Positions 1 to 8,135 of a DNA stretch of 64,000 nucleotides are shown here, in pieces. Source of the DNA: Massilia sp. Root418 (lineage in GTDB: Bacteria; Pseudomonadota; Gammaproteobacteria; Burkholderiales; Burkholderiaceae_D); contig NZ_LMEC01000026.1 of the NCBI RefSeq assembly GCF_001425265.1, positions 124,001-188,000 on the forward strand, given 5' to 3'. Both the position numbers and the translations under genes were made by a program. The notes under the pieces are model-generated. The model was not told the DNA's origin. It searched no databases and saw only the letters and a list, made by a program, of their open reading frames with translations. Positions within the stretch are counted from its first letter, which is position 1; each line of letters opens with the position of its first letter.

Positions 1-152
1 AGCAAAGGCTGTTCGCAGCGGCCGTCCTGGTTGGTGGTGTCTGCCTTTAACAACACTTTCTCGCCGCCGTCCACGCGGTACAGCTTGACCTGTACGCCTG
101 CGCCAGGCTTGCCCTGCGTGATGTCCAAAACGTGTGTACTCAGCTTGCCCAT
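1..152 (-). CDS. uraH: 5-hydroxyisourate hydrolase, N-terminal part (cut by window edge)
   Basis: The reverse strand from the ATG at 152 reads MGKLSTHVLDITQGKPGAGV and continues into a transthyretin-like sequence that runs off the left edge after about 50 residues. The LSTHVLD start is the N-terminal signature of the transthyretin-related hydroxyisourate hydrolases, whose first His is a catalytic residue. The family hydrolyses 5-hydroxyisourate to OHCU, the step between PuuD (5431-6732) and UraD (8136-9977). The gene is divergent from the porin at 306, so other purine genes probably lie to its left outside the window. Confidence 0.9.
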   Translation of the reverse strand, partial: MGKLSTHVLDITQGKPGAGVQVKLYRVDGGEKVLLKADTTNQDGRCEQPL

Positions 153-180
153 AGTGTCTCGCTTTCTTTATAGGGTTAAA

Positions 181-194
181 ACAGGAACTCCTGT
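181..194. promoter_or_regulatory. 14-bp palindrome in the uraH/porin intergenic region
   Basis: ACAGGAACTCCTGT is a perfect 6-2-6 palindrome 29 bp upstream of uraH and 112 bp upstream of the divergent porin. It is a candidate operator for a regulator of the purine locus. No protein can be assigned from sequence alone. Confidence 0.3.
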
Positions 195-305
195 ATGAAA
201 ATCATATACGGCACAGTACTGGCAGATATACGCGGGCGTGGATAACAACCATGACCCCGGCGGACATAATCGGGCCTCCATTACAATAAAAGAGGGAGAC
301 GCAAT

Positions 306-1127
306 ATGAACGCATTTCGAGTAGGCGCCGCCGGCGCAGTGGCCGTCCTGGCCTTCGCCACGGGCATGCAGCAAGCCAGCGCCGCCGACTGGAGCGACAC
401 GTCGATCGGCTACCGCTATGGCACCCGCTTCGCCGAACCGTACAACACCAAGGACCTGGAAAAGCACATCCTGAACGTGACCCACGCCAGCGGCTACAAG
501 TACGGCAGCAATTACTTCAACGTGGACTTCCTGAACTCGGATGGCGACGACGCCAACGCGCAGGAAGCCTATGTGCTGTACCGCCACACGCTGGACCTGG
601 GCAAGGTGAGCGGCAAGAACTTCCAGTACGGCCCGGTGCGCGGCCTGGGCCTGACCGCCGGCTTTGACTGGAACACCAAGAACGACCACAGCTACGACTC
701 CAAGAAGCACATGGTCGTCGCCGGTCCGACGCTGATGCTGGACGTGCCGGGCTTCCTGAACGTGAGCTTGCTGGCGGTCTGGGAAAGCAACCACCCGCTG
801 GGCGTGAAAAGCCGCTACAGCTACGACACGCACGCCATGGTGAACGCATCGTGGGGTATCCCGCTGGGCAAATCGGGCTTCTCGTTCGAGGGCTACACCA
901 ACTGGATCGGCCACAAGGGCAAGAACGAGTTCGGCGGTCCCACCGCGCCGGAAATCAACTTCGACGCGCAAGTGATGTATGACCTGAGCGGCGCCGCCGG
1001 CCTGAAGCCGAACACGCTGCGCGTGGGCCTGGAGTACCAATACTGGCGCAACAAGTTCGGCACCCCGCACAGCGTGCCGGGCGCCACGGCGAAGACCCCG
1101 ATGATCCGCGCCGAGTATCACTTCTGA
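306..1127 (+). CDS. Tsx-like outer-membrane channel protein
   Basis: The protein has 273 residues. An N-terminal signal peptide ends around residue 27 (ASA before ADW). The rest alternates polar and hydrophobic residues as expected for beta strands, and the C-terminus ends in Tyr-His-Phe, the usual terminal aromatic of outer-membrane barrels. Features such as GYRYG near the start and paired aromatic strands resemble the nucleoside-specific Tsx channel family. A GGGAG ribosome site lies shortly before the ATG. Its position beside uraH suggests it admits purines or nucleosides through the outer membrane, which is an inference from context. It could be another small barrel porin. Confidence 0.7.
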   Translation: MNAFRVGAAGAVAVLAFATGMQQASAADWSDTSIGYRYGTRFAEPYNTKDLEKHILNVTHASGYKYGSNYFNVDFLNSDGDDANAQEAYVLYRHTLDLGKVSGKNFQYGPVRGLGLTAGFDWNTKNDHSYDSKKHMVVAGPTLMLDVPGFLNVSLLAVWESNHPLGVKSRYSYDTHAMVNASWGIPLGKSGFSFEGYTNWIGHKGKNEFGGPTAPEINFDAQVMYDLSGAAGLKPNTLRVGLEYQYWRNKFGTPHSVPGATAKTPMIRAEYHF

Positions 1128-1145
1128 CCTTGTCCGCAACAATCC

Positions 1146-1168
1146 AGCCGGCCCTGCGGGGCCGGCTT
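1146..1168 (+). terminator. Hairpin after the Tsx-like gene
   Basis: AGCCGGCCC and GGGCCGGCT form a perfect 9-bp stem with a 4-base loop just after the porin stop codon. Only a short T run follows, so termination may be weak. Confidence 0.5.
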
Positions 1169-1247
1169 GGCCAACGGCACCGCCAGGGCTGGACTACCTC
1201 CGCACGCTTGGTTATATTGCTCTTACCGAAAGTCACCGAGAGCCGCC

Positions 1248-1853
1248 ATGCCCACCCTGGACCCGCGCATAGACGCCTATATCGCCAAATCCCCTGAATT
1301 CGCGCAGCCCATCCTGGAGCATTTGCGCGCCATCGTGCATGCGGCTTGCCCGGATGTGGATGAGACCATGAAGTGGAGCTTCCCGCATTTCCAGTACAAC
1401 GGCATGTTGTGCAGCATGGCGTCGTTCAAGGGGCACTGCACTTTCGGCTTCTGGAAGGCCGAGCTGCTGATCGCGGCGGCGGACACGAAGACAAAGGAGG
1501 CCATGGGGCAGTTCGGCCGGATCACGTCCATCAAGGACCTGCCGCCGAAAAAGACGCTGGAGTCCTACATCAGGAAGGCGATGAAGCTGAACGACGAGGG
1601 CGTAAAGGCCCCGGCGCGCGCCAGGCCTGCCGTGCCGCGCGAGCTGGCGGTGCCGGACTATCTGACAGCAGCGCTGGCGCAGCGCCAGCCTGCGCTCGAC
1701 CATTTCAACGCCTTCACCACCAGCAAGAAGCGCGACTACGTGGAGTGGATGGAGGAAGCCAAGACCGAAGCGACACGCCTGCGCCGCCTGGAACAGGCGG
1801 TAGAATGGATCGCCGAAGGCAAGTCCCGCAACTGGAAATACGAGAAATGCTGA
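1248..1853 (+). CDS. DUF1801/YdeI (OmdA)-type protein
   Basis: The 201-residue protein starts at the ATG at 1248. Residues 1 to about 115 form a DUF1801-like domain (MPTLDPRIDAYI, then an ETMKWSFPHF segment). The C-terminal part, with a PDYLTAAL segment and a Lys/Arg-rich helical end, matches the YdeI/OmdA family of bacteriocin-protection proteins. An upstream in-frame extension to 1167 exists but overlaps the preceding hairpin, so it was not used. The stop codon overlaps the start region of the acetyltransferase gene that follows, suggesting co-translation. The biochemical role of this family is not settled. Confidence 0.8.
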   Translation: MPTLDPRIDAYIAKSPEFAQPILEHLRAIVHAACPDVDETMKWSFPHFQYNGMLCSMASFKGHCTFGFWKAELLIAAADTKTKEAMGQFGRITSIKDLPPKKTLESYIRKAMKLNDEGVKAPARARPAVPRELAVPDYLTAALAQRQPALDHFNAFTTSKKRDYVEWMEEAKTEATRLRRLEQAVEWIAEGKSRNWKYEKC

Positions 1854-2410
1854 CTGATATCCGACGCGCCTTGTACGGCGCCGCCGTGGCCGAAGCGCTG
1901 GCCGATGATCCTTTTTACGTGACGGTCTGCGTTGCCGGCGGCGTGAAACAGCTGCTGCCGCGCTACGTTGAGCTGGCGCTGATCGAGGGCGAGCAGGCCG
2001 GCCGCGTCGACCTGGCGGACGAAGAAGGCAGCGGCGCCGCCATCTGGAGCGTGCCTGGCGACGCGGCGCGCAAAGCGGACGCCTACGCTGCGCGCGAGCG
2101 GGAGCTGGCCGTGCTGCTGGGAGAACAGGGCTACGCCAACTTCCAGGCCATCGTCGCCAATATGGAAGCCAACCTGGCGCCGCACGGCCTGTCGTCCGCC
2201 TGGTATCTGTCGATTGCCGGCATCCGGCCGGATGCGCAAAGCGGTGGCCTGGGCTCGCGCTTGCTCTCGCACGGTCTCGCAGCAGCCGACCGCGCGGGCG
2301 CCGTCAGCTTCCTTGAAACGTTTAACGGGCGCAGCCTGCCCTTCTACCGGGGCCAGGGCTACGAGGTGGCAGCGAAGTACCACGAGCCGGTCACCGGCGC
2401 GGATTACTAG
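1847..2410 (+). CDS. GNAT-family N-acetyltransferase
   Basis: The 187-residue protein starts at an ATG overlapping the end of the previous gene. The segment SIAGIRPDAQSGGLGSRLL is motif A of GNAT acetyltransferases, with the Q-x-x-G-x-G acetyl-CoA pyrophosphate loop. A downstream SLPFYRGQGYEV segment matches motif B. The substrate cannot be predicted. The overlap with the DUF1801/YdeI gene implies a two-gene unit. Confidence 0.8.
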   Translation: MLTDIRRALYGAAVAEALADDPFYVTVCVAGGVKQLLPRYVELALIEGEQAGRVDLADEEGSGAAIWSVPGDAARKADAYAARERELAVLLGEQGYANFQAIVANMEANLAPHGLSSAWYLSIAGIRPDAQSGGLGSRLLSHGLAAADRAGAVSFLETFNGRSLPFYRGQGYEVAAKYHEPVTGADY

Positions 2411-2462
2411 CTCATGACGCGGCCGCCGCGCGCCTGAACCGGAAGCACCGGGGCCGCCCGCG

Positions 2463-3062
2463 TCAGGGCGCTGGGCAATCCGCCGGAATGAGGCGTTTGC
2501 GGCCTTCCGCCTCGTACTCTTCGATACTCTGCAGGCCCACGGCCCGCCGCCGGCGGTTGACCTGGTCCCGGCTGTCAACCGGCAGTATGGCGAGCGTGCA
2601 CCGGTCGGGCATGGTGAACTGTGTGCCGTACTCTTGCAGCCTGCCTTCCGCTACAGCGATGCGGTCGGCCAGATAGGCCAGGTCGCGCGGCGCAGCTGCG
2701 CCTTTCTTGACCGCCGCTTCCAGCAAGTCCTTCGCAGTTTTCTGAAATGCCGGGTCTTTGTCCGCATGCTGCGCAAGCAGCCAGGCGTGATGGCTGGCCT
2801 GCTCTCCCTGCGGCCAGCCGCACGCCGCCAGTATCTCCTTTAACGCAGCGGTGTTGGCGCGGTCGATCCGGCCCCAGCGCTGGTTGGAGGCTTCCTGCCG
2901 GTCGCGCGTGGCGCTCGCATCAGCGGACAGCTTCTGGTGTTCTATGCGTACGCGCTGGTCCTCGCTCGCCATCTCGTTCAGGCGTTCGTCCAGCGCGTTG
3001 CAGTTTATCTGCGCGAATGCGGGGGCTTGGCAGAGCAGGAGAATAGCGGCGGCGAGTCGCAT
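2463..3062 (-). CDS. Secreted DUF6624-type protein
   Basis: The 199-residue protein starts at the ATG at 3062; a TTG nine bases upstream is also possible. A signal peptide (MRLAAAILLLCQAPAFA) precedes a region resembling DUF6624: GWP, an AWLLAQHADKDPAFQ segment, AYLADRIAV and a YGTQF motif in the family order. It is likely exported to the periplasm. The family has no established function. It is convergent with the acetyltransferase gene. Confidence 0.65.
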   Translation of the reverse strand: MRLAAAILLLCQAPAFAQINCNALDERLNEMASEDQRVRIEHQKLSADASATRDRQEASNQRWGRIDRANTAALKEILAACGWPQGEQASHHAWLLAQHADKDPAFQKTAKDLLEAAVKKGAAAPRDLAYLADRIAVAEGRLQEYGTQFTMPDRCTLAILPVDSRDQVNRRRRAVGLQSIEEYEAEGRKRLIPADCPAP

Positions 3063-3208
3063 GGAGAGCAATCGGCGTTAAAGGAAAACCAATATTGCCA
3101 CAACCTCGCTTGTCAGTCTGCTCTTACACGGAGGCAGGGGGTGCGCCGATGGGGCACTGCGGTGCGCGTTTGCATAATGTGGCCTGCTTCAGTTTCCAAG
3201 GTTTATGC

Positions 3209-3706
3209 ATGAAAATCATCGATCAACGCTTTATCTCCGGTCAAAACCGTTACTCCAACCGCCCTTGCCTGCTCAGCATACTTGAACTGGACGACGCTGC
3301 CGCCTCTCCGGCCGACGTGCGCTCGACCGCTGCGAAGCTGAAGGGCGTGCTGGGAAATTTGCCGCGCCTGGAGCGGCTGATCAATGTCATAGGGCCGGTG
3401 GATGCCGATGCGGCACCCGCCGGACATTTTCAGTTGGCGCGCCTGATCCAGGCGGTGACGCTGGAATTGCAGCGCCTCGCGGGCAGCGAGGTGACGGTGG
3501 GCTTTGTCGGCGCGCTGCCGCGCATGCCGGGTCGGTATCGCCTGGTGCTGCCGTACAGGATGGAGAGGATCGCAGCGGCCGCCGTGAAGGCGGCGCTGGA
3601 GGTGGTGAATGCGGTGCGGGCCGGACGTATCGTCGACCTGGCCGCAGTCATGGCGCAGCTGCGGGCTGCGGGGGAACGGCGGGTTACGGCCAGGGCTGCG
3701 CCCTGA
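3209..3706 (+). CDS. Orphan domain resembling the N-terminus of cyanophycin synthetase
   Basis: The ATG at 3209 opens a 165-residue protein; an in-frame extension to 3095 looks non-conserved. It follows the pattern of the CphA N-terminal domain: MKII near the start, a xGxNRYS segment where CphA has GPNYWS, a central LARLIQAVTLELQRLAG like the CphA IVEHVALELQ helix, then a Tyr-rich strand and AAVKAALEVVNAV. The ATP-grasp and Mur-ligase domains of CphA are absent, so it cannot be a complete synthetase. The last codons and stop lie inside a dispersed palindromic repeat (3678-3722). It may be a domain remnant or an independent small protein. Confidence 0.6.
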   Translation: MKIIDQRFISGQNRYSNRPCLLSILELDDAAASPADVRSTAAKLKGVLGNLPRLERLINVIGPVDADAAPAGHFQLARLIQAVTLELQRLAGSEVTVGFVGALPRMPGRYRLVLPYRMERIAAAAVKAALEVVNAVRAGRIVDLAAVMAQLRAAGERRVTARAAP

Positions 3707-3722
3707 CCTAACCCGCCCTACG
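3678..3722. repeat. Dispersed GGCGGGTTA palindrome, copy A
   Basis: GGCGGGTTACG and TAACCCGCCCTACGG form an inverted pair. Similar elements occur at 7965-8000, 18051-18083 and 18120-18149. This copy carries the 3' end and stop codon of the CphA-N-like gene. It resembles a REP-type mobile palindrome family. Confidence 0.7.
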
Positions 3723-3727
3723 GTATT

Positions 3728-3771
3728 GCCGTTTTACCGTTTTACCGTTTTACCGTATTGCCGTATTGCGG
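3728..3771. repeat. Short tandem repeats of CCGTTTTA and CCGTATTG type
   Basis: Three copies of the 8-base unit CCGTTTTA are followed by two CCGTATTG-like units. The tract ends within two bases of the lyase stop codon and fills the gap between the two convergent genes. Confidence 0.75.
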
Positions 3772-3772
3772 C

Positions 3773-5413
3773 TTAGACGAACTCGCCGATCTTGCTGACC
3801 ACGGCGCCGCGCACCGAACCGCTGGTGACGAAGGAGTGGGCGACCTGGATGTCATTGTGGAACCAGCGGTCGCCGTCCAGGCACGCCGGGATCTGCTTGC
3901 GGATCTCGTCGTACGCGGCTTGCGTGCCTTCGCCCAGCTTGAAGCCCGGCAGCAGGTCTTCCGTCATGGTCAGCGCTTGCGCGGCCAGCAGCATTTCCAC
4001 GCCGATGATGTACTGGGTGTTCTGCACCACCGTCGCGGCCTTGCGCGCGCACCACGTCGAATTGGAGATGTGGTCTTCGCTGTTGCCCTTGGACGGGATA
4101 CTGTCCACGCTGCCCGGCATGCTCAGGGTGCGGTTTTCCATCACCAGTGAACTCAGCGAGCATTGCACCACCGGGTAGCCGGTGTTCACGCCGCGGATGC
4201 CGCTCATCAGGTTGCGCGGCAAGCCCCACGACAGGGTCGGATCGATCAGGCGCGCCACGCGGCGCTCGCAGATCGAGCCCAGGTCCGTGATGGCCATGGC
4301 CAGCAGGTCCATGGCCTGCGCCAGGTACTGCCCGTGGAAATTACCGCCCGAGATGATCTCGAAACCGCCGCCGTCCTTGCCGAAGATGAGCGGGTTGTCG
4401 GTGGCCGAGTTGATCTCGTTCCGCACGATGGTGTCGATGTAGTCCAGCGCGTCGAACACCGGGCCGTACACTTGCGGCGTGCAGCGCAGCGAGTACACGT
4501 CCTGGATGCGGGCCGTGTATGGGATGTCGGTGCGGCGCAGCTCGTCCGGGAACTGCACGGCGCGCGCTTCGTGCGTGGTGCGGGTGGATCCCTTGAGCAG
4601 CTTGCGCACCACCTTGGCGGTCTTGATCTGGCCCGGGTGCGGGCGCGCCAGTTGGATGCGCGGGTCGAACGCGGCCATTTCGGCGCGCATCGCTTCCAGC
4701 GTCAGGCCGAGCGCCAGGCAGGCGTCGGTCAGCAGGTTGCGCGCGTCGTCCGTGGCAAGCACGGCCACGGCCAGCGAGGCGGTGCAGCCATTGATCAGGG
4801 CCGATGCATCCTTGGCTTTCAGGTCGAATTTCACCGGGCCGATTTCAGCCTTGGTGATGGCCTCTGGCGCCGGCATGCGTTTGCCGTCGTACATCACCTC
4901 CGCTTCGTCGAAGCCGGCGATGGCCGCCGCCAGGTAGGCCAGCGGCGCCAGGTCGCCGGACGCGCCGACGGAGCCCTTCTGCGGCATGATCGGATGGATG
5001 CCGGCGTTGATGAAGGCCAGCAGCCGGTCCACCACTTCCACGCGCGGCGCCGAGTAGTTGGAGGCAAAGGCGTTCGCGCGCAGCAGCATGGTGGCGCGGC
5101 TCACCTCTTCCGAGAACGGTTCGCCGATGCCGCCGCTGTGCGCCATGATCAGCTGCGTCTGGAACAGTTCAATGTGTTCGACCTTGATGCGGGTGTCCTT
5201 CAGCAGGCCCACGCCGGTGTTAAAGCTGTACATCATCGGCGCTTCATCGTGCATCCAGGTGGATTCGATGTAGTCGCGGCTTTCCTTGAGCGCAGCGCGC
5301 GACGATGCGGCCAGTTCCACTTTGGCATGCGGCGCGCGCGCCACGGCGATCACCTGTTCCGCAGTAAGGTTGAAGCCGTCGATAGTAACGGTAGTTTCGG
5401 TAGTCATAGTCAT
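3773..5413 (-). CDS. HAL/PAL/TAL-family aromatic amino acid ammonia-lyase, HAL-like
   Basis: The 546-residue protein belongs to the MIO-dependent lyases. The Ala-Ser-Gly triad that cyclises to the MIO electrophile is in SVGASGDLAPLAYL. Other family motifs are YSFNTGVG, QDVYSLRCTPQVYG and SGGNFHG. The substrate-selectivity position reads Ala-His (LIMAHSGGIG), close to the Ser-His of histidine ammonia-lyases and unlike the Phe-Leu of PAL, so histidine is the likeliest substrate. YSFNTGVG and GNFHGQY depart from canonical HutH (YGxNTGFG, GNFHAEP). It starts 17 bases after puuD with an AAGGA ribosome site, so it is probably co-transcribed with a urate-degradation gene. No hut genes adjoin it. Confidence 0.85.
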   Translation of the reverse strand: MTMTTETTVTIDGFNLTAEQVIAVARAPHAKVELAASSRAALKESRDYIESTWMHDEAPMMYSFNTGVGLLKDTRIKVEHIELFQTQLIMAHSGGIGEPFSEEVSRATMLLRANAFASNYSAPRVEVVDRLLAFINAGIHPIMPQKGSVGASGDLAPLAYLAAAIAGFDEAEVMYDGKRMPAPEAITKAEIGPVKFDLKAKDASALINGCTASLAVAVLATDDARNLLTDACLALGLTLEAMRAEMAAFDPRIQLARPHPGQIKTAKVVRKLLKGSTRTTHEARAVQFPDELRRTDIPYTARIQDVYSLRCTPQVYGPVFDALDYIDTIVRNEINSATDNPLIFGKDGGGFEIISGGNFHGQYLAQAMDLLAMAITDLGSICERRVARLIDPTLSWGLPRNLMSGIRGVNTGYPVVQCSLSSLVMENRTLSMPGSVDSIPSKGNSEDHISNSTWCARKAATVVQNTQYIIGVEMLLAAQALTMTEDLLPGFKLGEGTQAAYDEIRKQIPACLDGDRWFHNDIQVAHSFVTSGSVRGAVVSKIGEFV

Positions 5414-5430
5414 TCCTTCATGGGTGCGGG

Positions 5431-6732
5431 TCAGTTCGCGCCGGACTCGAACCAGGTGCCGATCATCTGGCGCTCGGAGTCGGTCATTTGCGTCATGTTC
5501 GCCAGCGGCATGTCCTTGTTCTGCACGGCGCGCTGGTAGATCTTGGCTGCGTGCTGCTTGGTCTGCTCAGGCGTATCGAGCATCACGCCGCCAGGGGCCG
5601 ATGCGAAACCGGCCTGGGTAGGCTGGGCCGAGTGGCACGACGCACAGCGCGCGGTCACCACTTGCTGCACGGCGCCGATGTCATGGCCGGAGCGCGCGAT
5701 GTCGGCTGCGGTAGGCGCGGCGGCGGCATCGCCGTGGCCGTGGCCGTCCGCTGCCGCTACCGGCTGCGCTGCAACTGCCTTGCGCGGTGCAGGAGCGATC
5801 GCAATCGCCACAGCCACCAGCAGGATCACGCCGGCAACCGGGAAGCCCAGCGAGACGCGGCCGGCATGGCGCAGGTTGAAGAAGTGGCGGATCAGCACAC
5901 CGGCAGCCATGATGGCGCCCAGGATCAGCCAGCTGTAGGCGTGGCTGTAGGTCATGGCGTAGTGGTTGCTGATCATGATCAGCAGCACAGGCAGCGTGAA
6001 GTAGTTGTTGTGCACCGAGCGCACCTTGGCGCGCTTGCCGTAGATCGGGTCGGGCGACTGGCCCTTCTCCATCGCTTCCACCAGCTTGCGCTGGCCGGGG
6101 ATGATCACGAACAGCACGTTACCCACCATCATGGTGCCGATCATGGCGCCGACGTGGATGTAGGCGGCGCGGCCGCTCAGCGTGTGGGTCAGCACATAGG
6201 CCGCGGCGACGATCAGCACGAACAGCACGGAGCCCAGGACGGCAGGCTTCTCGCCCAGCGGCGACTTGCACAGCAGGTCGTAGACGATCCAGCCGCCGGC
6301 CAGCGTGCCCAGGCCCACGGCCACGGCTTGCAGGGACGACAGGTCGGCCACGTTTTTGTCGATCATCATCGCCGAGGCGTTGAAGTAGTAGACGATGAAC
6401 AGCATCGCGAAGCCGCTCAGCCAGGTCGCATACGCTTCCCATTTGAACCAGTGCAGGTCGGACGGCAGTTCCGCCGGCGCCACCAGGTATTTTTGCGGGT
6501 TGTAGAAACCGCCGCCGTGCACGGCCCACAGTTCACCCGAGACGCCGGCCTTGGCCAGCGGGCTGCCGGGCTTGGGCGGCCGGATCGAGTTGTCCAGCCA
6601 GACGAAGTAAAACGAAGCGCCAATCCACGCTATGCCGGTGATCAAATGCAGCCAGCGTACCAGGAGATTGAGCCACTCCACCCCATACGATCCGAATAAA
6701 GCTTCCATGAATTTTCCAATTAGTCTGTTCAT
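5431..6732 (-). CDS. puuD: Membrane urate hydroxylase with C-terminal cytochrome c domain
   Basis: The 433-residue protein has a long multi-helix membrane part (residues 1 to about 315) beginning with the WLNLLVRWLHLITGIAWIGA segment typical of PuuD. A linker rich in Ala and His follows, then a c-type cytochrome domain with a CASCH haem motif and a downstream Met ligand region. PuuD oxidises urate to 5-hydroxyisourate in the inner membrane and passes electrons to the respiratory chain instead of making peroxide. It heads an operon with the HAL-like lyase and is divergent from a LysR gene. Another Met at residue 9 could also serve as start. Confidence 0.93.
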   Translation of the reverse strand: MNRLIGKFMEALFGSYGVEWLNLLVRWLHLITGIAWIGASFYFVWLDNSIRPPKPGSPLAKAGVSGELWAVHGGGFYNPQKYLVAPAELPSDLHWFKWEAYATWLSGFAMLFIVYYFNASAMMIDKNVADLSSLQAVAVGLGTLAGGWIVYDLLCKSPLGEKPAVLGSVLFVLIVAAAYVLTHTLSGRAAYIHVGAMIGTMMVGNVLFVIIPGQRKLVEAMEKGQSPDPIYGKRAKVRSVHNNYFTLPVLLIMISNHYAMTYSHAYSWLILGAIMAAGVLIRHFFNLRHAGRVSLGFPVAGVILLVAVAIAIAPAPRKAVAAQPVAAADGHGHGDAAAAPTAADIARSGHDIGAVQQVVTARCASCHSAQPTQAGFASAPGGVMLDTPEQTKQHAAKIYQRAVQNKDMPLANMTQMTDSERQMIGTWFESGAN

Positions 6733-6778
6733 CTGCCTCTGGCGGGCACTTCAGATGAGCGAGGTTGTCACCTCCGGA

Positions 6779-6826
6779 ACGATCGTTATCCTGCCGCCGC
6801 TACGATCGTGATGGCCTGTGGCCATC
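6779..6826. promoter_or_regulatory. Inverted repeats in the puuD upstream region
   Basis: Two copies of the palindrome ACGATCGT lie at 6779-6786 and 6802-6809, 23 bp apart (about two helical turns). They are followed by a GATGGCC-TGT-GGCCATC hairpin at 6810-6826. They sit 47 to 94 bp upstream of puuD. They could be operator sites or leader RNA structure. Confidence 0.4.
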
Positions 6827-6916
6827 AACCTGCCCCCGGCCATGGAAAGTGTCTCCTCTCTCGCCGGGATGGTGGAACGATAGCGGGCTTGCGGGCGCGA
6901 ATCCTGCGCCTGCACA

Positions 6917-6982
6917 TATAACTTGCATACGATTCGCGTTATAGCTGTTACAGGCCCGGATGTGCGACTCTGTTATGCATAA
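6917..6982. promoter_or_regulatory. Candidate LysR binding sites upstream of the LysR gene
   Basis: TATAAC at 6917-6922 and GTTATA at 6938-6943 form a 6-15-6 inverted repeat, and TTATGCATAA at 6973-6982 is a perfect 10-bp palindrome. The AT-rich segment lies between divergent puuD and lysR genes, where LysR regulators usually bind. Assignment to this regulator is inferred. Confidence 0.4.
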
Positions 6983-7011
6983 GTTTAAATATCCAACCTT
7001 GGGAGACCGTT

Positions 7012-7947
7012 ATGTCACGCTTGCCAGAACACCTGGACATCCACCTGATCCGCATCCTTTACCTGCTGCTGTGCGAGAAAAACGTCTCGCGCGTGGCACT
7101 GAAACTGAACCAGCCGCAGCCCTCCATCTCCGCCTCGCTGCGCAAACTGCGCGAGCTGACGGGCGATCCGCTGCTGGTGCGCGGCGGGCGCGGCATGGTG
7201 CCGACGCAGCACGGCGAGAGCCTGCTGAAGCCGGCCAAGCGCATCCTGGACGAAACCGAAAGCCTGTTCAGCCCCAAGACGGCCTTTGTGCCGCAGGAGG
7301 AGGCGCGCACTTTCCACATCGCCGCGCCGGACTATATGAACACGCAGTTCTTCACCGAGGTGATCGCGCGCGTGCGGCGCGAGTCGCCCAAGAGCCGCCT
7401 GGTGATCCATGCGCTGGGGCCGGACGCCGACTACGTGCGCCTGCTGTCGGATGGCGAACTGGATCTGGTGGTGGCCAACTGGGACGAACCGCCGCACCAT
7501 CTGCACATCTCCAAGCTGTTCGACGATCCCATTGTGTGCCTGATGCGCGCCAACAGCGCCTATGCGCGCCGCACGCCGAAGGACGGCATGACCATCGAGG
7601 ACTACCTGACCTTGCCCCACGCGGCGCCGGCGCTGATCCTGCCCGGCTACCACGGCAACATCGATGCCTTCCTGGAGCAGCAGAACATGGAGCGCAACAT
7701 CGTGGTGGAGTCGGCGCATTTCCGCATGCTGCCCTACATCGTGGCGCAGACCGACCTGGTGCTGACGGCGGGCCAGCAGTTCGCCAGTTTTTACGAGAAC
7801 ACGCTGGGCCTCAAGTCGTACAAGGTACCGGTGAAGTTCCCGCCGCTGCGCTTCTACCAGCTGTGGCACGAGCGCGCGCACCACGCCACCGAGCACAAAT
7901 GGCTGCGCGCCCAGATCAGCACGGCCGCGCGCCTGCTGGCGAAGTAG
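7012..7947 (+). CDS. LysR-family transcriptional regulator (purine locus)
   Basis: The 311-residue protein has an N-terminal winged helix-turn-helix (residues about 8-66; KLNQPQPSISASLRKLREL is the recognition region) and a periplasmic-binding-like effector domain. It starts with a GGGAG ribosome site. It is divergent from puuD and upstream of the uraD-allC, permease and xdh genes, so it is the best candidate for controlling this cluster with a purine intermediate as effector. That role is inferred from position only. Confidence 0.87.
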   Translation: MSRLPEHLDIHLIRILYLLLCEKNVSRVALKLNQPQPSISASLRKLRELTGDPLLVRGGRGMVPTQHGESLLKPAKRILDETESLFSPKTAFVPQEEARTFHIAAPDYMNTQFFTEVIARVRRESPKSRLVIHALGPDADYVRLLSDGELDLVVANWDEPPHHLHISKLFDDPIVCLMRANSAYARRTPKDGMTIEDYLTLPHAAPALILPGYHGNIDAFLEQQNMERNIVVESAHFRMLPYIVAQTDLVLTAGQQFASFYENTLGLKSYKVPVKFPPLRFYQLWHERAHHATEHKWLRAQISTAARLLAK

Positions 7948-7964
7948 GGACGAACCGCTGCGGG

Positions 7965-8000
7965 CCGTAGGGCGGGTTAGCGCGCAGCGCGTAACCCGCC
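7965..8000. repeat. Dispersed GGCGGGTTA palindrome, copy B
   Basis: CCGTAGGGCGGGTTAG followed by CGCGCAGCGCG and TAACCCGCC forms a stem-loop between lysR and uraD-allC. It matches the elements at 3678, 18051 and 18120. Confidence 0.75.
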
Positions 8001-8135
8001 AGGTTCCGCCGCACAGCATAGGCGTTATCGGCAGCGCGATATAAGTCCCGGCATCCGGACCTCTATTATCAAATCGCCACCTCCCAGATCACCCAACATG
8101 GAGCGGGCCGCCCCCGACAGCGGCCCGAATGCACA

